From contig NZ_FMWS01000018.1 in assembly GCF_900103255.1 (NCBI RefSeq), forward strand, positions 1 to 37,158: a DNA stretch of 37,158 nt. The letters are read 5' to 3'. This document shows, one piece after another, positions 1 to 9,944 of the stretch; positions within the stretch are counted from its first letter, which is position 1; each line of letters begins with the position of its first letter. The DNA is from Gilliamella bombi (GTDB lineage Bacteria > Pseudomonadota > Gammaproteobacteria > Enterobacterales > Orbaceae). The notes beneath the pieces are model-generated. The model made no database searches. It had not been told where the DNA came from and saw only the letters and a list, made by a program, of their open reading frames with translations. Both the position numbers and the translations under genes were made by a program.

Positions 1-1020
1 AATCCTATTCGACGAGTTTTTACCCGAAACTTATTTATATCTTCGAAATTATCGCTCAAATCACCTAAAACAGCTTTGCTAGTATTAGCATTGTTATTAT
101 TGTCATCTTCATCGAATTTACAGGCATTGAATGGTAAAATAGCTCGAGCGGATAATCGTAGTGATGCAATACTGCTACCGTCGGCAGTTATCCATTATGC
201 AAGGCCGAATCTATTTTTGGGTAATGACGAATACGCAGGTCCAGCTGACATATGGAATCCTAAGAAGGGCTTCCTAGTTCAATCAATCAATCCTGAATCA
301 TACAACCTCAATTTTCCAACTACAGGAGCGCATAATTTATATTTTGATTTACTCATAAGTGGAGTAGATATAAATGAATTGAAATGGGAACCAGTCACGC
401 ATGAGGGAATTACTGCAACAGTGACAAATGTTGTACCTAATGATTACTGGATTCTTTATGAAGACAAGGGACAAGTTGTCTCCCGTGTTAAGCTAACAGG
501 TCCAGAGGCAATATATCAATGGTTCAATCCGAATCCTAGTCAAATAGCTAAGCCAGGGTTACCACAGACGTTTGAGTTAGTGGGTAGAGATATTAATACT
601 GGTGATGAGGTAGTCAAATATGGATTTGTATTAAGGCAGTGGTTCGTCAATCGTGGTGGTCAATTGAAAACTTATAGTGACCAGTTAGCATGGTGTAATA
701 GTTTGGGGTATCGCATGCCGAGGATAAGGGATTTAACAAATGCGAAGTGTGGTTTAGATAATAATTATTTCCCATGTATAAATAACATAGATGGCGCCAC
801 GCCGTCGTCACGAGTTAATCGGTACATGCGTCACATAGGCGCTGGCTTTTTCACGGAGTGGGGCATCATTGACTACTACACTGATGCGGGCTTCGTCTAC
901 TACTACTATTGGACGAGCGACGCGGCAGGTAGCTACCAGTTCCCTGTCAACTCGTACCACGGCTACGTCAACAGCACCAATGCCAGCCCCTCCCGCTATG
1001 GCCTTTGCACCGCACCTTAG
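1..1020 (+). CDS. Exported adhesin-like protein with hypervariable lectin-like C-terminus (5' end outside window)
   Basis: The frame is open from base 1 to the stop at 1018-1020, giving 339 residues. Its first codons match codon 20 onward of the paralogue at 1773 (shared NPIRRVF and FISSKLS), so the true start probably lies about 57 bases before the window; a TTG at 76 is unlikely to be the start. After a basic leader comes a hydrophobic signal segment (residues ~25-40, ending near LQAL). Then comes an Ig-like adhesion module resembling the DUF823-type domain of enterobacterial adhesins (RPNL, AGP..WNP.KGFLVQS, LNFPTTGA). The C-terminal domain carries LPQTFELVGRD, GFVLRQWFV, WC.SLGYR and WTSD, which suggests the DUF1566/Lcl-C variant of the C-type lectin fold. 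It lacks about 160 residues present after the signal peptide in the paralogue. Role inferred: surface ligand binding. Family assignment is from memory of motifs. Confidence 0.8.
   Translation, partial: NPIRRVFTRNLFISSKLSLKSPKTALLVLALLLLSSSSNLQALNGKIARADNRSDAILLPSAVIHYARPNLFLGNDEYAGPADIWNPKKGFLVQSINPESYNLNFPTTGAHNLYFDLLISGVDINELKWEPVTHEGITATVTNVVPNDYWILYEDKGQVVSRVKLTGPEAIYQWFNPNPSQIAKPGLPQTFELVGRDINTGDEVVKYGFVLRQWFVNRGGQLKTYSDQLAWCNSLGYRMPRIRDLTNAKCGLDNNYFPCINNIDGATPSSRVNRYMRHIGAGFFTEWGIIDYYTDAGFVYYYYWTSDAAGSYQFPVNSYHGYVNSTNASPSRYGLCTAP
865..1017 (+). other. Hypervariable 3' coding segment, copy 1 (variable-repeat-like)
   Basis: This is the last ~51 codons of the first adhesin, after the conserved TEWG. 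It is GC-rich in an AT-rich gene (102 of 180 bases in 841-1020 are G or C by hand count) and dominated by NNC codons. Against the matching 40 codons of the second adhesin (3120-3239), 43 of 120 bases and 23 of 40 residues differ. Differences by codon position are 18/14/11, so the third position varies least. Fixed anchors between the variable codons are AGF, WTSD, GS and the terminal C-T-x-P. One codon is missing relative to copy 2 near the end. Confidence 0.7.
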
Positions 1021-1098
1021 CTTTTAGCGTTTAGTTCTTAATCCTTAGGGCGCGGGGGTGGTTATGGTGCCAGAGAGGAAAATATAAAAAAGAATAAA

Positions 1099-1118
1099 GC
1101 CCCAGCACAAGTTGGGGC
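1099..1118 (+). other. GC-rich hairpin downstream of adhesin stop, copy 1
   Basis: Stem GCCCCAGC (1099-1106) pairs with GTTGGGGC (1111-1118), 8 bp including one G-T, with loop ACAA. It lies about 80 bases after the stop. No T-run follows, so it is not a standard terminator. Copy 2 keeps the stem and changes only the loop. It could act in mRNA 3' stabilisation or as a DGR-type post-repeat hairpin. Confidence 0.7.
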
Positions 1119-1201
1119 GCTGAGCAGGCAAAGTTTGTGAGCTTTGAGCTTTGATGGCAGAAAATCAAAATAGCACCTCGACCGATACGCCTTAAAAGCT
1201 T

Positions 1202-1271
1202 GCGCTTTTGTTATTAACTGACTGTTATTAACAAGCTGTTATTAATAGCTATTATCAAATAACAAAAGCGC
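1202..1271 (+). repeat. Long inverted repeat in adhesin 3' flank, copy 1
   Basis: GCGCTTTTGTTATT (1202-1215) and its exact complement AATAACAAAAGCGC (1258-1271) form a 14-bp stem around a 42-base loop that holds direct TGTTATTAA repeats. The right arm also contains the 12-base palindrome AAAAGCGCTTTT (1264-1275). Copy 2 (3462-3531) keeps the layout with mismatches. Confidence 0.7.
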
Positions 1272-1321
1272 TTTTATTAAAAAGCCAAATGCAACGTAAT
1301 AAAAAACTAGCCTATAATTGT

Positions 1322-1453
1322 TTGATTTTATTTAGAAACGCAAATAAAAACTTCAATAAAATCAATAATTCATCTGAACAATTTTAGAGCAAGAAACACG
1401 CTTATAGCACTACAATGTTAATCAGCCAGCCTTATCCCAGCATCAAAATATGC
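1322..1453 (+). repeat. Dispersed intergenic stem-loop repeat, copy 1
   Basis: TTGATTTTATT (1322-1332) and AATAAAATCAA (1355-1365) form an 11-bp stem. A conserved tail follows (CTGAACAATTTTAGAG, then CCTTATCCCAGCATCAAAATAT). The same structure recurs at 3586 (partial) and at 28150 upstream of purL. No coding potential is seen. Confidence 0.7.
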
Positions 1454-1772
1454 CGATAACGAAGTAAAGCTAGTACGCTAAACTAGGTTGTTGGGCGTGT
1501 TTGTGTTTTAGATGTTATCAGCAATATTAATCATTCCGCAAAATACAAAAAATTATAAAACTAACACCTTATTTTAATTAGAAAATTCACCTATCTATAA
1601 AGACAAATTGTTTTTATATTTACATTTCTTTACAAAAAATTCCGCTAAAAAACTAGCCAACTATTTTATAAATGGTTATACTTTCGCCGTTATAGGAAAA
1701 CAAGCTTATTAAATAAGCAAACAATTATAAAAATCTAAATAAAATAAATAATTAATTAATAGGTAAACCATA
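1454..1772. other. AT-rich upstream region of the second adhesin
   Basis: The stretch has no credible ORF or RNA gene. It presumably holds the promoter and leader of the gene starting at 1773; no promoter hexamer pair is convincing enough to mark. A weak Shine-Dalgarno-like AGG lies at 1761-1763, about 9 bases before the ATG. Confidence 0.5.
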
Positions 1773-3278
1773 ATGCATTATCATTCTAGGTACAAGCACC
1801 GGCAAACTTATGTCTTAAATTTATCAAATAATCCTATTCGACGAGTTTTTGCACGAAACTCATTTATATCATCGAAATTATCCACAAAACTATCTTTAAA
1901 AATCCCGTTGGCATTAGCACCGTTGTTATTATTGCCGTACTCATTAGAATCACAGGCATTATCGGCCACGACTTCTGAGCGCATTCACGGTACTGAGCCT
2001 TATTTAACCTTTGATGGTGGTGTTACTAAAGTGACTAAAACAGAGGACTTATTAGGTATTAAGTTATCAGATGGTCGAACATTCACATCGCAAAATAATT
2101 CTTCATCACCAACAGCGCCAATCAAGTTACCTAATGTAGGGGATACCTTGGCTGATATTGAAATGATAGTCCCGCCATTAAGCGACTCAATAAATATAAA
2201 TGACTTAGTGACACAAGGTAAATGGGGAGATGATGATGGAGATGGTCAGGGTACAAATGGTGTTACCGCATTAGGAAGTATATCGTTAGCAATAACTGAT
2301 AAAGATGGAAATGCTGTTAGTCGTGGCGATGCATTAGATATATGTAATGCACCTTATAAGGTAACCTTAAGTAGTACAGGAGGTAGTTTAACTACACAAT
2401 ATGGTTTGCCAGATAGTAGTACTTTTAGTGGAGGAACAGCGGAGTATTATATCACTTTACCGTCACAGCCCGTTATTTGTGCGGTCAGGCCAAATCTAAA
2501 TAAAGGTACAGGCGATTATGCAGGTCCACCTAGCATGTGGAATCCAGCAAAGGGTTTTTTAGTTCAGTCAACAAATCCATCATCTTACGGTTTAAATTTT
2601 CCAACAACAGGTGCAGATAGATTGTATTTTGATTTGGATATAGTTGGGATAGATGCAAGTCAGTTGAGTTGGTCTGTTACCACATATGGTGGTAGTGGTG
2701 ATATAACAGCAACGGTGAATTGGGTTTACTCAAACACGCAGGTAACATTGAATGGTCCTAAAGCTGATAGTACTCAGATGAATTCAGATAATCCAAGTCC
2801 ACTTAGACGTCCTTCTTTGCCACAGACATTTGAGTTGGTTGGTAGGGATAGTCAAGGTAATGAGGTTAGGTATGGATTTGTGTTGAGGCAGTGGTTCGTC
2901 GATCGGGGACTTCGAAGAGATAGCCTTTCTAATCAAAGCACATGGTGTGATAGTTTGGGTTATCGTTTGTCACGGGTAAGGGATTTAACCAATGCGGTTT
3001 GTTCTGGCTGGGGCATGAATAGTTACGCTCCTTGTACTGGTGCAGTAGGTGCCACGCCGCAGTCTAGTGGTAATGGTTACATGCGTCATATAGGAGCAGG
3101 TTTTTTCACGGAGTGGGGCTACTTGGGCAACTACGTTGGTGCGGGCTTCTTCAACAACACCTGCTGGACAAGCGACACGATCGGTAGCAATGGCTTCTTT
3201 GTTCCCTCGTCCGAAGGCTCCGTCGGCGGCACTGGCGCTTCTTCCTACGCCTTCGGTGCTGTTTGCACCACACCTTAG
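1773..3278 (+). CDS. Exported adhesin-like protein with hypervariable lectin-like C-terminus
   Basis: 501 residues, complete. A basic leader of ~40 residues precedes a hydrophobic signal core (residues ~45-58, ALAPLLLLP) and likely cleavage after SQA or SQALSA; such an extended leader is typical of large surface proteins. Residues ~67-235 form a module absent from the upstream paralogue, with a D/G-rich GDDDGDGQG stretch that may bind calcium. Residues ~236-345 are the DUF823-like adhesion module (RPNL, AGPPSMWNP, LNFPTTGA). Residues ~350-501 form the DUF1566/Lcl-C-like lectin domain (FELVGRD, GFVLRQWFV, WCDSLGYR, WTSD, VCTTP). The last 50 codons are GC-rich and hypervariable. No outer-membrane anchor or LPXTG motif is visible, so surface attachment is unknown. 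The gene lies between its paralogue and gyrB, convergent with gyrB. Confidence 0.85.
   Translation: MHYHSRYKHRQTYVLNLSNNPIRRVFARNSFISSKLSTKLSLKIPLALAPLLLLPYSLESQALSATTSERIHGTEPYLTFDGGVTKVTKTEDLLGIKLSDGRTFTSQNNSSSPTAPIKLPNVGDTLADIEMIVPPLSDSININDLVTQGKWGDDDGDGQGTNGVTALGSISLAITDKDGNAVSRGDALDICNAPYKVTLSSTGGSLTTQYGLPDSSTFSGGTAEYYITLPSQPVICAVRPNLNKGTGDYAGPPSMWNPAKGFLVQSTNPSSYGLNFPTTGADRLYFDLDIVGIDASQLSWSVTTYGGSGDITATVNWVYSNTQVTLNGPKADSTQMNSDNPSPLRRPSLPQTFELVGRDSQGNEVRYGFVLRQWFVDRGLRRDSLSNQSTWCDSLGYRLSRVRDLTNAVCSGWGMNSYAPCTGAVGATPQSSGNGYMRHIGAGFFTEWGYLGNYVGAGFFNNTCWTSDTIGSNGFFVPSSEGSVGGTGASSYAFGAVCTTP
3120..3275 (+). other. Hypervariable 3' coding segment, copy 2 (variable-repeat-like)
   Basis: The last ~52 codons after TEWG. 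GC is high (91 of 158 bases in 3121-3278 by hand count) and most codons end in C or T. Of the 32 differences from copy 1 at first and second codon positions, 25 have an A in one copy, compatible with adenine-directed mutagenesis but not proof of it. It has one extra codon relative to copy 1 just before the terminal VCTTP. Confidence 0.7.
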
Positions 3279-3594
3279 TTTTTAGCGTTTAGTTCTTAAT
3301 CCTTAGGGCGCGGGGGTGGTTATGGTGCCAGAGAGGAAAATATAAAAAAGAATAAAGCCCCAGCGCAAGTGTTGGGGCGCTGAGCAGGCAAAGTTTGTGA
3401 GCCTTGAGCTTTAATGGCAGAAAACCAAAATAGCACCTCGACCGATACGCCTTAAAAGCTTGCGCTTTTGCTATTAACTGGTTGTTATTAACAAGTTGTT
3501 ATTAATAGCTATTATCAAATAACAAAAACGCTTTTCTTAAAAAGCCAAATTCAACGTAATAAAAAAATAGCTAGCCTATAATTGTTTGATTTCA
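3279..3594 (+). repeat. Conserved 3' flank of adhesin, copy 2
   Basis: Near-duplicate of 1021-1330. The hairpin stem, the GC-rich patch and the long inverted repeat (3462-3531) are retained. The differences include a two-base insertion in the hairpin loop and a four-base insertion near 3570. Confidence 0.85.
3357..3378 (+). other. GC-rich hairpin downstream of adhesin stop, copy 2
   Basis: Stem GCCCCAGC (3357-3364) pairs with GTTGGGGC (3371-3378) around loop GCAAGT. The stem is unchanged from copy 1 while the loop sequence and length differ, which argues that the structure is maintained. Confidence 0.7.
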
Positions 3595-3665
3595 TTTAAA
3601 AATAAAAAATTTAATAAAATCAATGGTCTACCTGAGCAATTTTAGAGTAAAAAACAACGCCTAAT
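3586..3665 (+). repeat. Dispersed intergenic stem-loop repeat, copy 2 (truncated)
   Basis: TTGATTTCATT (3586-3596) and AATAAAATCAA (3613-3623) form the stem, followed by CTACCTGAGCAATTTTAGAG. The distal part seen in copies 1 and 3 is missing; the sequence instead runs into the gyrB terminator. Confidence 0.65.
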
Positions 3666-3677
3666 TCCTTTGCACAA

Positions 3678-3706
3678 AAAAAATCAGACATTATGTCTGA
3701 TTTTTT
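3678..3706 (-). terminator. Bidirectional rho-independent terminator after gyrB
   Basis: A 13-bp perfect stem (3678-3690 with 3694-3706, core ATCAGACA/TGTCTGAT) with loop TTA carries A-runs on one side and T-runs on the other. It can stop gyrB transcription on the minus strand and read-through from the adhesin on the plus strand. Confidence 0.85.
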
Positions 3707-3726
3707 ACTTTTTATCACGACAATAT

Positions 3727-6162
<2,436 letters not shown>

Positions 6163-6180
6163 TTATATCGTTCTGTATAT

Positions 6181-7254
6181 TTACGAAATTATACCAGATT
6201 TTATGTGAAAAATCTTATCATTTTCATCGATCATATGGGTAATTTGCGATTGGTTAACTGCAGTAATAAATACTTGTGAATTAGCTTGTTTTAAACGTTT
6301 GGCTAACAATTCGCGTTTATTGTTATCTAATTCAGATGCAAAATCATCAAGTAGGTAGATACAAGCTTGGGTATTTTGCTTAGAGTAATATTCACCTTGA
6401 GATAAACGTAATGCGCACATTAATAATTTTAATTGACCACGTGATAACAGATCTTCAACTGGAATGTTATCAACACGTAATCGAATATCTGCTTTATGTG
6501 GTCCGGCTGATGTGTAGTTAAGGAGTTTGTCTCGTTCATACTGTTTGCGTAATATTTCAGCATAATCAGTACCATGCTCCCAACCTTGGTAATATTGGCA
6601 ATTAAGTTGGTATTCGGGTAAGAAATCATGGCAAGTTTGTATAATTTCAGGAAAAATATGTTGTGAGTAGTTTTCTCTAATGTGGCTAATTTTTTCAGCG
6701 ATGGGTGCAAGTTCTTTGTCCCAAGGTAATAATTGATTATAACTATGGGATTGCTTTAATAATGCATTGCGTTGTTTAAATAAACGCTTTAAATTATTCC
6801 ATAAATGAACAAATTCAGGGTGGTGATGAAAACATCCCCAATCAATAAATGCTCGGCGATATTTAGGTCCACCAGTCAATAAATCAAATCCTTCAGGTGT
6901 GATTAGTTGAATGGGTAATAATTTGGCTAAATCGGTTAATCGATAACCTTCATTTCCATCTATTCTGATTTTATTATCATTATTACGCGATTTAGCAAGC
7001 CCAATTGAGTGATTTTGTTGATTGGCTGTGTTTAGTTCGCTGAATAATACTAGTTCTGGCTGTTCGTGTTGAATAATTCGATTAGATTGAGTGTGTCTAA
7101 ATGCACGACCATGACCAAGCATATAAATAGCTTCAAGTAAGCTCGTTTTTCCACTCCCGTTATCGCCAACAATGAAGTTGAAATGTGGCGATAAAGTTAG
7201 CTGTGCATAACTAATATTACGAAAATGATGAACTTTGATTTTTGAAAGAGTCAT
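6181..7254 (-). CDS. recF: DNA replication/repair protein RecF
   Basis: 357 residues, exactly the E. coli length. SMC-like ATPase that helps load RecA at gaps with RecO and RecR. Walker A GDNGSGKT at residues 30-37, ABC signature LSRGQLKLL, and Walker B YLLDDFASELD. It begins 48 bases after dnaN, and a stable hairpin (7266-7287) lies in that gap just before the start, which may tune RecF translation or mRNA processing. Confidence 0.97.
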   Translation of the reverse strand: MTLSKIKVHHFRNISYAQLTLSPHFNFIVGDNGSGKTSLLEAIYMLGHGRAFRHTQSNRIIQHEQPELVLFSELNTANQQNHSIGLAKSRNNDNKIRIDGNEGYRLTDLAKLLPIQLITPEGFDLLTGGPKYRRAFIDWGCFHHHPEFVHLWNNLKRLFKQRNALLKQSHSYNQLLPWDKELAPIAEKISHIRENYSQHIFPEIIQTCHDFLPEYQLNCQYYQGWEHGTDYAEILRKQYERDKLLNYTSAGPHKADIRLRVDNIPVEDLLSRGQLKLLMCALRLSQGEYYSKQNTQACIYLLDDFASELDNNKRELLAKRLKQANSQVFITAVNQSQITHMIDENDKIFHIKSGIIS

Positions 7255-7265
7255 ATGCTTTAAAT

Positions 7266-7287
7266 TATTCCGGACGAAGCCGGAATA
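7266..7287 (-). other. Hairpin in the dnaN-recF gap
   Basis: An 8-bp stem (TATTCCGG with CCGGAATA on the minus strand) encloses a 6-base loop containing TTCG. It ends about 12 bases before the recF ATG and lacks a T-run, so it is more likely a translational or processing element than a terminator. Confidence 0.6.
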
Positions 7288-7302
7288 TTAAGTAAGATTG
7301 GA

Positions 7303-8406
7303 TTATAAGCGCATTGGCATAACAACATAAGTTGCTGTTTGATTATTGATATCTTCTATTTGTACACTTGATGTTGCATCGGTTAATAATAGTTGTACGC
7401 TATCACATTTCAATGTATTTAATATATCAAGTAGATAGGTTACATTGAAGCCAATTTCAAGCTCTGCGGATTCATATTTTACGTCAATAACTTCTTCTGC
7501 TTCTTCTTGTTCTGGGTTGTTTGCTGTAATCTTTATTTGATTGTTATGGACATAAAGTCGAATACCACGGAATTTTTCATTAGATAAGATCGCAACTCTT
7601 GATAGGGCGTTTCTGAGTTCTTCGCAAGATACTTCAAGTGGTTTATCTGGGTTGCGTGGCAATACTCGTTTGTAGTCAGGGAATCTTCCATCAATGAGTT
7701 TTGATGTGAAAGTGAAATCACCAAGATTAACCCGTAAGTTATTATTACCAATTTGCATATTGATTAATTCTTCGTTATCACTAACCAGTTTTGCAAGCTC
7801 TAGTACCCCTTTTCTTGGTAAAATGACAGAATGATTAGTTTTAGTATCTTGTTCAATAGGTTGTGAGCATAAAGCTAATCGATGTCCATCTGTTGCAACT
7901 GATTTTAGTAAACCATCTTCAATTTCAAATAACATGCCATTTAGGTAATATCTTACGTCTTGATTCGCCATTGAAAATTGTACCGCATCAATAAGGCGTT
8001 TAATGGTTTTTTGTGGAACTGAAAGTTCAACATCACTTTGCCAATTTTCTAGATTTGGAAAATCGGTAGCTGGTAGTGTTGATAATGAAAATTTACTACG
8101 TCCTGATTGAATCATCAATCGGTTATCGTCAACGCTTATCGAAATTTTGGCATCATTAGGTAAGTTTCGACAGATATCAAGAAACTTTCTTGCTGGCACG
8201 GTTGTTGCACCTGGTTCACTCGGTTCAACTAATGGTAGATGAGATATCATCTCTATTTCAAGATCAGTTCCTGTCATCGATAGCGTGTTATCACTCACTT
8301 GTAATAATAAATTCCCCAAAATTGGTAGTGTAGGGCGACTACTTAATGGTGCACTTACAAGTTGTAATGGCTTTATTAGTTTTTCACGATCTATAATAAA
8401 TTTCAT
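7303..8406 (-). CDS. dnaN: DNA polymerase III subunit beta (sliding clamp)
   Basis: 367 residues, like E. coli DnaN (366). Forms the homodimeric ring that tethers polymerases to DNA. The N-terminus MKFIIDREKLIKPLQ and internal RPTLPILGNLLL are typical, as is the C-terminal PMRL, part of the clamp-partner binding pocket. Three repeated clamp domains fit the length. It sits 14 bases downstream of dnaA, consistent with co-transcription. Confidence 0.97.
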   Translation of the reverse strand: MKFIIDREKLIKPLQLVSAPLSSRPTLPILGNLLLQVSDNTLSMTGTDLEIEMISHLPLVEPSEPGATTVPARKFLDICRNLPNDAKISISVDDNRLMIQSGRSKFSLSTLPATDFPNLENWQSDVELSVPQKTIKRLIDAVQFSMANQDVRYYLNGMLFEIEDGLLKSVATDGHRLALCSQPIEQDTKTNHSVILPRKGVLELAKLVSDNEELINMQIGNNNLRVNLGDFTFTSKLIDGRFPDYKRVLPRNPDKPLEVSCEELRNALSRVAILSNEKFRGIRLYVHNNQIKITANNPEQEEAEEVIDVKYESAELEIGFNVTYLLDILNTLKCDSVQLLLTDATSSVQIEDINNQTATYVVMPMRL

Positions 8407-8420
8407 AGTATTGATTCTTT

Positions 8421-9779
8421 TTAAGTTGATAATGTTCGAATTAAATTGGAGTAATCTTCTTTAATGTTATTACTTTCTTCTTTTAACTCTGCGATCTTTC
8501 TACATGCATGTAATACAGTCGTGTGATCTCTTCCACCAAAGCCGTCACCGATTTCAGGTAGGCTTTTATTGGTGAGCTCTTTGGCAAGCGCCATTGCTAC
8601 TTGCCGTGGTCTTGCCACAGAACGAGAACGACGTTTAGAAAGTAAATCTGATACTTTAATTTTATAATATTCGGCAACTGTCTTTTGTATATTTTCAATG
8701 GTGACAAGTTTTTCTTGTAAAGCGAGTAAATCTTTTAAGGCATCTTTAACAAAATCAATGGTAATGGCCTTACCAGTAAAATTAGCATTAGCGATAACCC
8801 GATTAAGAGCGCCTTCTAATTCACGAACATTAGAGCGTAATCGTTTAGCAATAAAAAAAGCGACTTCTTCAGGTAATTTAATATGATTTTCCTCGGCTTT
8901 TTTCATTAAAATTGCAACCCGTGTTTCTAGTTCAGGTGGCTCAATTGCAATGGTTAGTCCCCAACCAAAACGTGATTTTAGTCGGTCTTCAACGCCATTA
9001 ATTTCTTTAGGATAGCGATCTGACGTTAAAATAATTTGCTGATTACCCTCTAATAAAGAGTTAAAGGTGTGGAAAAATTCTTCTTGAGATCGCTCTTTAT
9101 TTGCAAAAAACTGAATGTCATCGATAAGTAAAGCATCAACAGAACGGTAGTAATTTTTAAATTCTTCGATAGCGTTATTTTGTAGTGCTTTGACCATGTC
9201 TTGCACAAAGCGCTCGGAATGCATGTAAACAACTTTGGCGTTGGCTTTTTTTGCCATTATTTGATTGCCAACTGCATGTAATAAATGCGTTTTACCTAAA
9301 CCGGTGGAACCATATAAGAATAGTGGATTATAAGCTTTTCCTGGATTTTCAGCTACTTGTTTTGCAGCCGCAACAGCAAGTTGGTTTGATTTACCCTCAA
9401 CAAAACTATTAAAAGTGTGCTTATGGTTAATACCTGAATGATACACATGATTATTATTGGTTTCTTTTGTTGTTTTCCATGCAGGAACAACCTCTGCTTT
9501 CTTTTGGTTATTTTGTTCTTTTTTATCTGCGGATACGGTTGAACCAACCTCAAGAAATAATTTTAGAGAATCGTCATTAATTAGTTTATTTAATAGTTGA
9601 GAAATAGTAGTTAAATATTTATTTCTTACCCAATCTAGGACAAATCTATTGGGCGCATAGATATAGAGTTTATTATCAACCATTTCCGCTTGCAACGGGC
9701 GAATCCATAAGTTGAATTCTGTTGTGGGGATTTCTTCTTGTAATTGAGAAAGGCAATCTTGCCAAATAGCGGTAGGCAC
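8421..9779 (-). CDS. dnaA: Chromosomal replication initiator DnaA
   Basis: 452 residues from a GTG start at 9779. This start is chosen because AAAGGAGT lies 4-5 bases upstream and the protein then begins [10 protein letters not shown], aligning with E. coli MSLSLWQQCL; an upstream ATG at 9809 would add ten atypical residues and bury the ribosome-binding site. Domain I has [11 protein letters not shown]. The linker is Asn/Lys-rich. Domain III has Walker A GSTGLGKT and Walker [10 protein letters not shown]. Domain IV has [15 protein letters not shown], the DnaA-box recognition helix-turn-helix. First gene of the replication operon, with its own DnaA-box promoter. Confidence 0.97.
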   Translation of the reverse strand: MPTAIWQDCLSQLQEEIPTTEFNLWIRPLQAEMVDNKLYIYAPNRFVLDWVRNKYLTTISQLLNKLINDDSLKLFLEVGSTVSADKKEQNNQKKAEVVPAWKTTKETNNNHVYHSGINHKHTFNSFVEGKSNQLAVAAAKQVAENPGKAYNPLFLYGSTGLGKTHLLHAVGNQIMAKKANAKVVYMHSERFVQDMVKALQNNAIEEFKNYYRSVDALLIDDIQFFANKERSQEEFFHTFNSLLEGNQQIILTSDRYPKEINGVEDRLKSRFGWGLTIAIEPPELETRVAILMKKAEENHIKLPEEVAFFIAKRLRSNVRELEGALNRVIANANFTGKAITIDFVKDALKDLLALQEKLVTIENIQKTVAEYYKIKVSDLLSKRRSRSVARPRQVAMALAKELTNKSLPEIGDGFGGRDHTTVLHACRKIAELKEESNNIKEDYSNLIRTLST

Positions 9780-9820
9780 GGCAACTCCTTTAACTTTGCT
9801 TACTAACAATATCGTGAAGT

Positions 9821-9843
9821 ATTATAATCTTTTTTGTGGATAA
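9821..9843 (-). promoter_or_regulatory. dnaA promoter with DnaA box
   Basis: On the minus strand a perfect DnaA box TTATCCACA occupies 9835-9843, immediately upstream of a TATAAT -10 at 9821-9826. The box would fall between -35 and -10, fitting DnaA autorepression. It is the only consensus box I found here, so this is a promoter rather than an origin. Confidence 0.75.
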
Positions 9844-9892
9844 TTTGTAGATCTAAGGTAATATTTAATTTAGTTGTTAACAATAAAAATAA

Positions 9893-9916
9893 GAAAAACC
9901 CGGCTTATAACCGGGT
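9893..9916 (-). terminator. Rho-independent terminator of ompA
   Basis: ACCCGG (minus strand, 9916-9911) pairs with CCGGGT (9903-9898) around a 7-base loop, followed by a run of T. It lies 28 bases after the ompA stop and separates ompA from dnaA. Confidence 0.85.
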
Positions 9917-9944
9917 CTTAATGAAGTATCTAAATAACAAAAAA

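Larger units (their letters stand above)
1021..1330 (+). repeat. Conserved 3' flank of adhesin, copy 1
   Basis: This non-coding flank starts directly after the stop codon. It matches 3279-3594 with about 14 substitutions and two small indels by eye, roughly 95% identity, far higher than the adjoining coding ends. It contains a GGGCGCGGGGGTGG GC-rich patch (from about 1049), a GC hairpin at 1099-1118 and a long inverted repeat at 1202-1271. I see no open reading frame of note. Confidence 0.85.

Noticed and set aside
1-3726. DGR reverse transcriptase, accessory protein or template repeat near the adhesins
   Set aside because: No RT motif (such as YxDD in a suitable frame) and no A-rich near-copy of the variable segments was found in this window, so only target-like genes are claimed.
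9780-9944. Replication origin upstream of dnaA
   Set aside because: Only one consensus DnaA box was found in about 165 bases and no AT-rich repeat array is visible, so a dnaA autoregulatory promoter explains it better.
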